From positions 62,001 through 126,000 of the forward strand of contig SWDM01000024.1 of assembly GCA_005116835.1 (NCBI GenBank): 64,000 nt of DNA. The letters are read 5' to 3'. The notes beneath the pieces were generated by a model. That model worked only from the letters and a program-made list of their open reading frames with translations. It made no database searches and was not told the DNA's origin. Shown piece by piece: positions 61,404 through 64,000 of this stretch. This DNA is from Nitrospira sp. (GTDB taxonomy: Bacteria > Nitrospirota > Nitrospiria > Nitrospirales > Nitrospiraceae). The number at the start of each line of letters is the position of its first letter. Position 1 is the stretch's first letter. The position numbers and the translations under genes are program-made.

Positions 61404-62495
61404 TCAAGCACTTACACCACTCGTCGCCAGTGCCGGACCTGCCGTTTGTGCCATGTGTGCTAAATTTGTGCCCCCTGTGCTCGCCAGACGGTACTTCTCT
61501 AGCATTTCCACACCCTCGCGCAGACTCTCCGGATAGTGGTGAGCATAGCGCTGAGTCATGATCGGCGACTTGTGCCCTAAGAGACATTGGACCTTGTAGA
61601 GATCGATCCCTGATTGCACAAGCCTGGTGGCAAACGTATGCCTCAGATCATGGAAATGGAAATTCTCGATACGACACAATTTCATCGCTCCACGAAACGC
61701 GCGTCGGAGATGGCTGTCGTCAAGCAGGGTGAACGTGTCACTCGGGAACACGTAATCACTCTTGATCGAGCGCACCTTGGCTTTTCGCTTCAGGACATCG
61801 AGCACGAGACTGTTGATGGGGATGGTTCGCCGTTCGCCGTTCTTTGACCGAAACACGGTCACCGTTCTTCGAAACAGATCGACTCCCTCCCACGTCAACT
61901 CTCGAATCTCCCCCATCCGCATGCCTGTATTCAATGCGAACAGGATCATGTCTTTGAGCCAAGGTCGTGCAGCCTGGAGAAGACGCTCTTCTTCTCCCGT
62001 GCTCAACCATCGATCCCGCCGATTGCGCTCTTGTTCCATGGAGACGCGCGCGACAGGATTCTCCCGGCACCACTCCCATTCCCGGATGGCGAGATTAAAC
62101 GCCTTCTTCATGCAGGCCAGCTCACGGTTGATGGTGGCGGGTGCCACCCCATCCGCATACCGCTTGGCTTTATACGCCACGATGCGCTTCGGCGTAATGT
62201 CGGCCAAGGTAGAGCCGTGGAAGAACGGGAGCAGGTTCTTCGTGTAGCCACTGACGGATCGTTGGCTCATCTGTTTCATGACATGTTCTTTCAGATAGCG
62301 ATCCATCAGCTCCGCAAACGTCCGTTCCTGCTCTTCTCGTTTCTCAAAGTACCGACCCTCGACGATATCGACGGTGATCTTCGCCAGAATCGCCTCTGCT
62401 AATCGCCGATCCGAGGTATCCGTGGACCGTCGCACTTGCTGACCGTGATACTTGAACCTCATCCACCAGACCGTATTTCGTTTATAGAGCCCCAT
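61404..62495 (-). CDS. Tyrosine recombinase/integrase (tRNA-targeting type)
   Basis: The 363-residue protein has an N-terminal Arm-binding/AP2-like region, a SAM-like core-binding domain and a catalytic domain with TGMRMGEI (Arg), DLRHTFATR (His-x-x-Arg) and LLGHKSPIMTQRYAHH with the nucleophile Tyr. All catalytic residues are present. It ends beside the tRNA-Lys(CTT) 3' half and probably serves the element to the right. Confidence 0.88.
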   Translation of the reverse strand: MGLYKRNTVWWMRFKYHGQQVRRSTDTSDRRLAEAILAKITVDIVEGRYFEKREEQERTFAELMDRYLKEHVMKQMSQRSVSGYTKNLLPFFHGSTLADITPKRIVAYKAKRYADGVAPATINRELACMKKAFNLAIREWEWCRENPVARVSMEQERNRRDRWLSTGEEERLLQAARPWLKDMILFALNTGMRMGEIRELTWEGVDLFRRTVTVFRSKNGERRTIPINSLVLDVLKRKAKVRSIKSDYVFPSDTFTLLDDSHLRRAFRGAMKLCRIENFHFHDLRHTFATRLVQSGIDLYKVQCLLGHKSPIMTQRYAHHYPESLREGVEMLEKYRLASTGGTNLAHMAQTAGPALATSGVSA

Positions 62496-62789
62496 TCACG
62501 CTCCTTTCCTAGGGCTCAATGCTGGTCCGGTTTCCCCGTGCCGGGGATTATAGATAGCCCGTTTCGCCGCTGCAATGATCTCGTCAATGTCGCGACCGCT
62601 CTTCTTGTAGTCAGGCAGCGCGGGTCGGTTCTTGGCAAACCCTGACAGCCAGCCTTCAATTTCCTCTGTGCGGAATCGGATGAGTCCATGAATGCGAACG
62701 CACGGGATCTTGCCCTGTGACGCCCAAGCATAGAGCGTCGAGGACTTGATTCGCAGCTGTTCCGCTAGGTCTTTGATCGTCAGCAGCAT
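62496..62789 (-). CDS. Excisionase-like helix-turn-helix protein
   Basis: The 97-residue protein starts LLTIKDLAEQLRIKSSTLYAWASQGKIPCVRIHGLIRF, a MerR/AlpA-like excisionase helix-turn-helix followed by a wing. It lies just upstream of the integrase gene on the same strand, with no gap. Such small proteins direct excision and regulate the integrase. Confidence 0.78.
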   Translation of the reverse strand: MLLTIKDLAEQLRIKSSTLYAWASQGKIPCVRIHGLIRFRTEEIEGWLSGFAKNRPALPDYKKSGRDIDEIIAAAKRAIYNPRHGETGPALSPRKGA

Positions 62790-62998
62790 AAAGACACCAA
62801 CCGGGGGAGTCTTACGACACCCCCATCCCCCCGTGATGCGCCCGCATGTCTGCCGGCGTCGGATTCGGACTGCACTCTCAGTGGGTGCGAGCTGGCGCGG
62901 CAGAGCAGGGGCCACGCCCTCTCGGTGCCTTCCCAGAGGGCCCCTTCCGTTTCAGGCCTGCCCCCCGCGAGAGCGCCATCCCGCCTACTTCTTCGACG

Positions 62999-63026
62999 CC
63001 CCACCCCTGTGTTGTGAAGGGTGGGG
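62999..63026. terminator. GC-rich hairpin upstream of the disrupted radC-like gene
   Basis: CCCCACCC pairs perfectly with GGGTGGGG around a 12-base loop, 30 bases upstream of the radC-like start. Terminator or leader structure. Confidence 0.45.
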
Positions 63027-63057
63027 CTAAAACATCTTGATGAAGAAGGAGGCGGAT

Positions 63058-63391
63058 ATGGCCATTCACGGTTCACAGGGCATGCTGAACATTCGACGGC
63101 AGTCCAAGCCGAGCCACGAATACGCCGTGCCTCGATACCGAGTCACGCTGGTGCGAGAAGGCCGAGCCACCGCGCCTGTTTCCCCACTGCTGACCTCGGT
63201 CGCCGTGGCAGACGTGCTGAGGCCGCTCTTTGCGGGGCTAGACCGTGAACAATTCCTCGTCTGCGGGCTGGATGCCAAGAACTGTATCATCGGGATCAAT
63301 GTCGTCTCGATCGGTTCCCTGACGTTGGCCATCGTGCATCCACGCGAAGTGTTCAAACCCTTGATCCTGATGAATGCCGCTGGCTGGATTT
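63058..63391 (+). pseudogene. RadC-like gene interrupted by a group II intron
   Basis: ATG 63058 follows GAAGGAGG. The protein shares RYRVTLVREG and VVSIGSLTLAIVHPREVFKP with the RadC-like protein at 37412. It is interrupted after LILMNAAGWI, just before the JAMM motif, by an intron on the opposite strand. Because the intron is antisense, splicing cannot restore the protein. Confidence 0.8.
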
Positions 63392-64000
63392 GTCGGGTAA
63401 GGATGCGGTCTTTCGACCGCATCCTCCCCTAAGAACCGGACGTGATGGTTTCCTCTCATCCGGCTCAAGCCGTTGCGAAGCCCGGCCGTCACGCCGAGCC
63501 GGACGATCACGACGGAGACAATGGGGGATGGGGCCGCCGACGCGATGGTCGCGTCGCAGATCGACGGTCTTGGAAGTACGCACGCCAACCCGGATCGTAG
63601 GGATGAGCCTCCGCCCGGATTTTGAGGTGCCTGCGGATCGGCGTCTTGTTGGCACAGACCAACGTCAACCAGTCCACACGGCCCTCCGGCGTACGATTTC
63701 CCACGTCGGCCGCAAAGCGCCAGCTTCGCCCGTCGACCGGATGCCAGTATCGATGCAGCACCCACTCGGCGGTCTTCTCCTGATGCCTGCGTCGCGCCCA
63801 TCGCCAGAGACGATGCCAGAGCACATGATCGACTTTCCGGAACGTGCGCGTCGCCACAATGTGCCGGTGATACATCACCCACCCGAGGATCACCCGGTTG
63901 AGTGCATGGATCAAGTCAGCCTGTGCCGCCGCGCCGTTCGCTCGGATGATCGCTCGCACCTTCTGCAGGAACGCATGCACGTTCTGCCGTGAAGGCGTGA
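63392..64000 (-). mobile_element. Group II intron, 3' part
   Basis: Domain V at 63433-63466 reads, on the minus strand, GAGCCGGATGAGAGG with the matching arm CACGTCCGGTTC. Domain VI is the hairpin at 63401-63424 (GGATGCGG pairing with CCGCATCC). The intron continues past the window. Confidence 0.78.
63507..64000 (-). CDS. Group II intron maturase/reverse transcriptase, C-terminal part
   Basis: The frame is open to the window end and encodes NRVILGWVMYHRHIVATRTF, then DHVLWHRLWRWARRRHQ and WVLHRYW, the X/maturase (GIIM) domain. A C-terminal segment follows. The reverse transcriptase domain lies outside the window. Confidence 0.8.
   Translation of the reverse strand, partial: TPSRQNVHAFLQKVRAIIRANGAAAQADLIHALNRVILGWVMYHRHIVATRTFRKVDHVLWHRLWRWARRRHQEKTAEWVLHRYWHPVDGRSWRFAADVGNRTPEGRVDWLTLVCANKTPIRRHLKIRAEAHPYDPGWRAYFQDRRSATRPSRRRPHPPLSPS

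Overview
The window looks like the accessory part of a moderately GC-rich bacterial chromosome. I suspect Nitrospirota (Nitrospira-like). The reasons are short stand-alone response regulators, GAF-type histidine kinases, a small ComEA-like helix-hairpin-helix protein, a zinc-ribbon protein beside a receiver, NPYG-repeat secreted proteins and heptamer intergenic repeats. This is a guess from gene style; no rRNA or ribosomal protein gene is present to confirm it.

Region by region. (a) 0.2-7 kb: two successive modules, each a receiver gene facing a GAF histidine kinase gene, with a 10-bp-arm palindrome between them that recurs upstream of a lipoprotein gene; then a PIN/AbrB toxin-antitoxin pair, a truncated MarR gene and a ComEA-like protein. 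(b) 7.6-13 kb: an overlapping caspase-like protease and alpha/beta hydrolase pair, a thermonuclease, and an AT-richer DprA plus phosphoribosyltransferase pair. (c) 13-14.7 kb: an NPYG-repeat secreted protein and an 830-bp IS5-family element. (d) 14.9-25.9 kb: a tightly packed eight-gene operon with two LodA-like proteins, a QhpD-like radical SAM/SPASM enzyme, a ferritin-like protein, two FAD enzymes (one LodB-like), a metzincin-type protease and one unknown. It looks like a biosynthetic system for a protein-derived tryptophylquinone or thioether cofactor and is the strongest candidate for an undescribed system. (e) 26-29.7 kb, opposite strand: a DyP-type peroxidase, an unknown protein and a membrane-anchored pYEATS-like protein. 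(f) 30-32.5 kb: a dead IS630 relative, a second NPYG protein and an IS3 element.

(g) 32.6-64 kb: a mosaic of integrated elements. Three different tRNA 3' halves (Lys-TTT, Arg-TCT, Lys-CTT) lie at 32.6, 50.1 and 61.4 kb and look like attachment scars. Cargo includes tyrosine recombinases (one intact, one lacking the catalytic tyrosine, one fragment), MazEF and TacAT toxin-antitoxin pairs, RadC/JAB proteins (one split by a group II intron), an SSB-like protein, a WGR/ATP-dependent-ligase-like protein, DUF4942, a DUF1257/DUF2997 pair, zinc-ribbon proteins and about 25 small hypothetical genes packed mostly on the plus strand, each with its own ribosome binding site. At least eight of these genes contain an in-frame stop codon or frameshift inside an otherwise coherent reading frame, so the element is either decaying or uses some readthrough. 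No conjugation machinery, CRISPR array or rRNA is visible.
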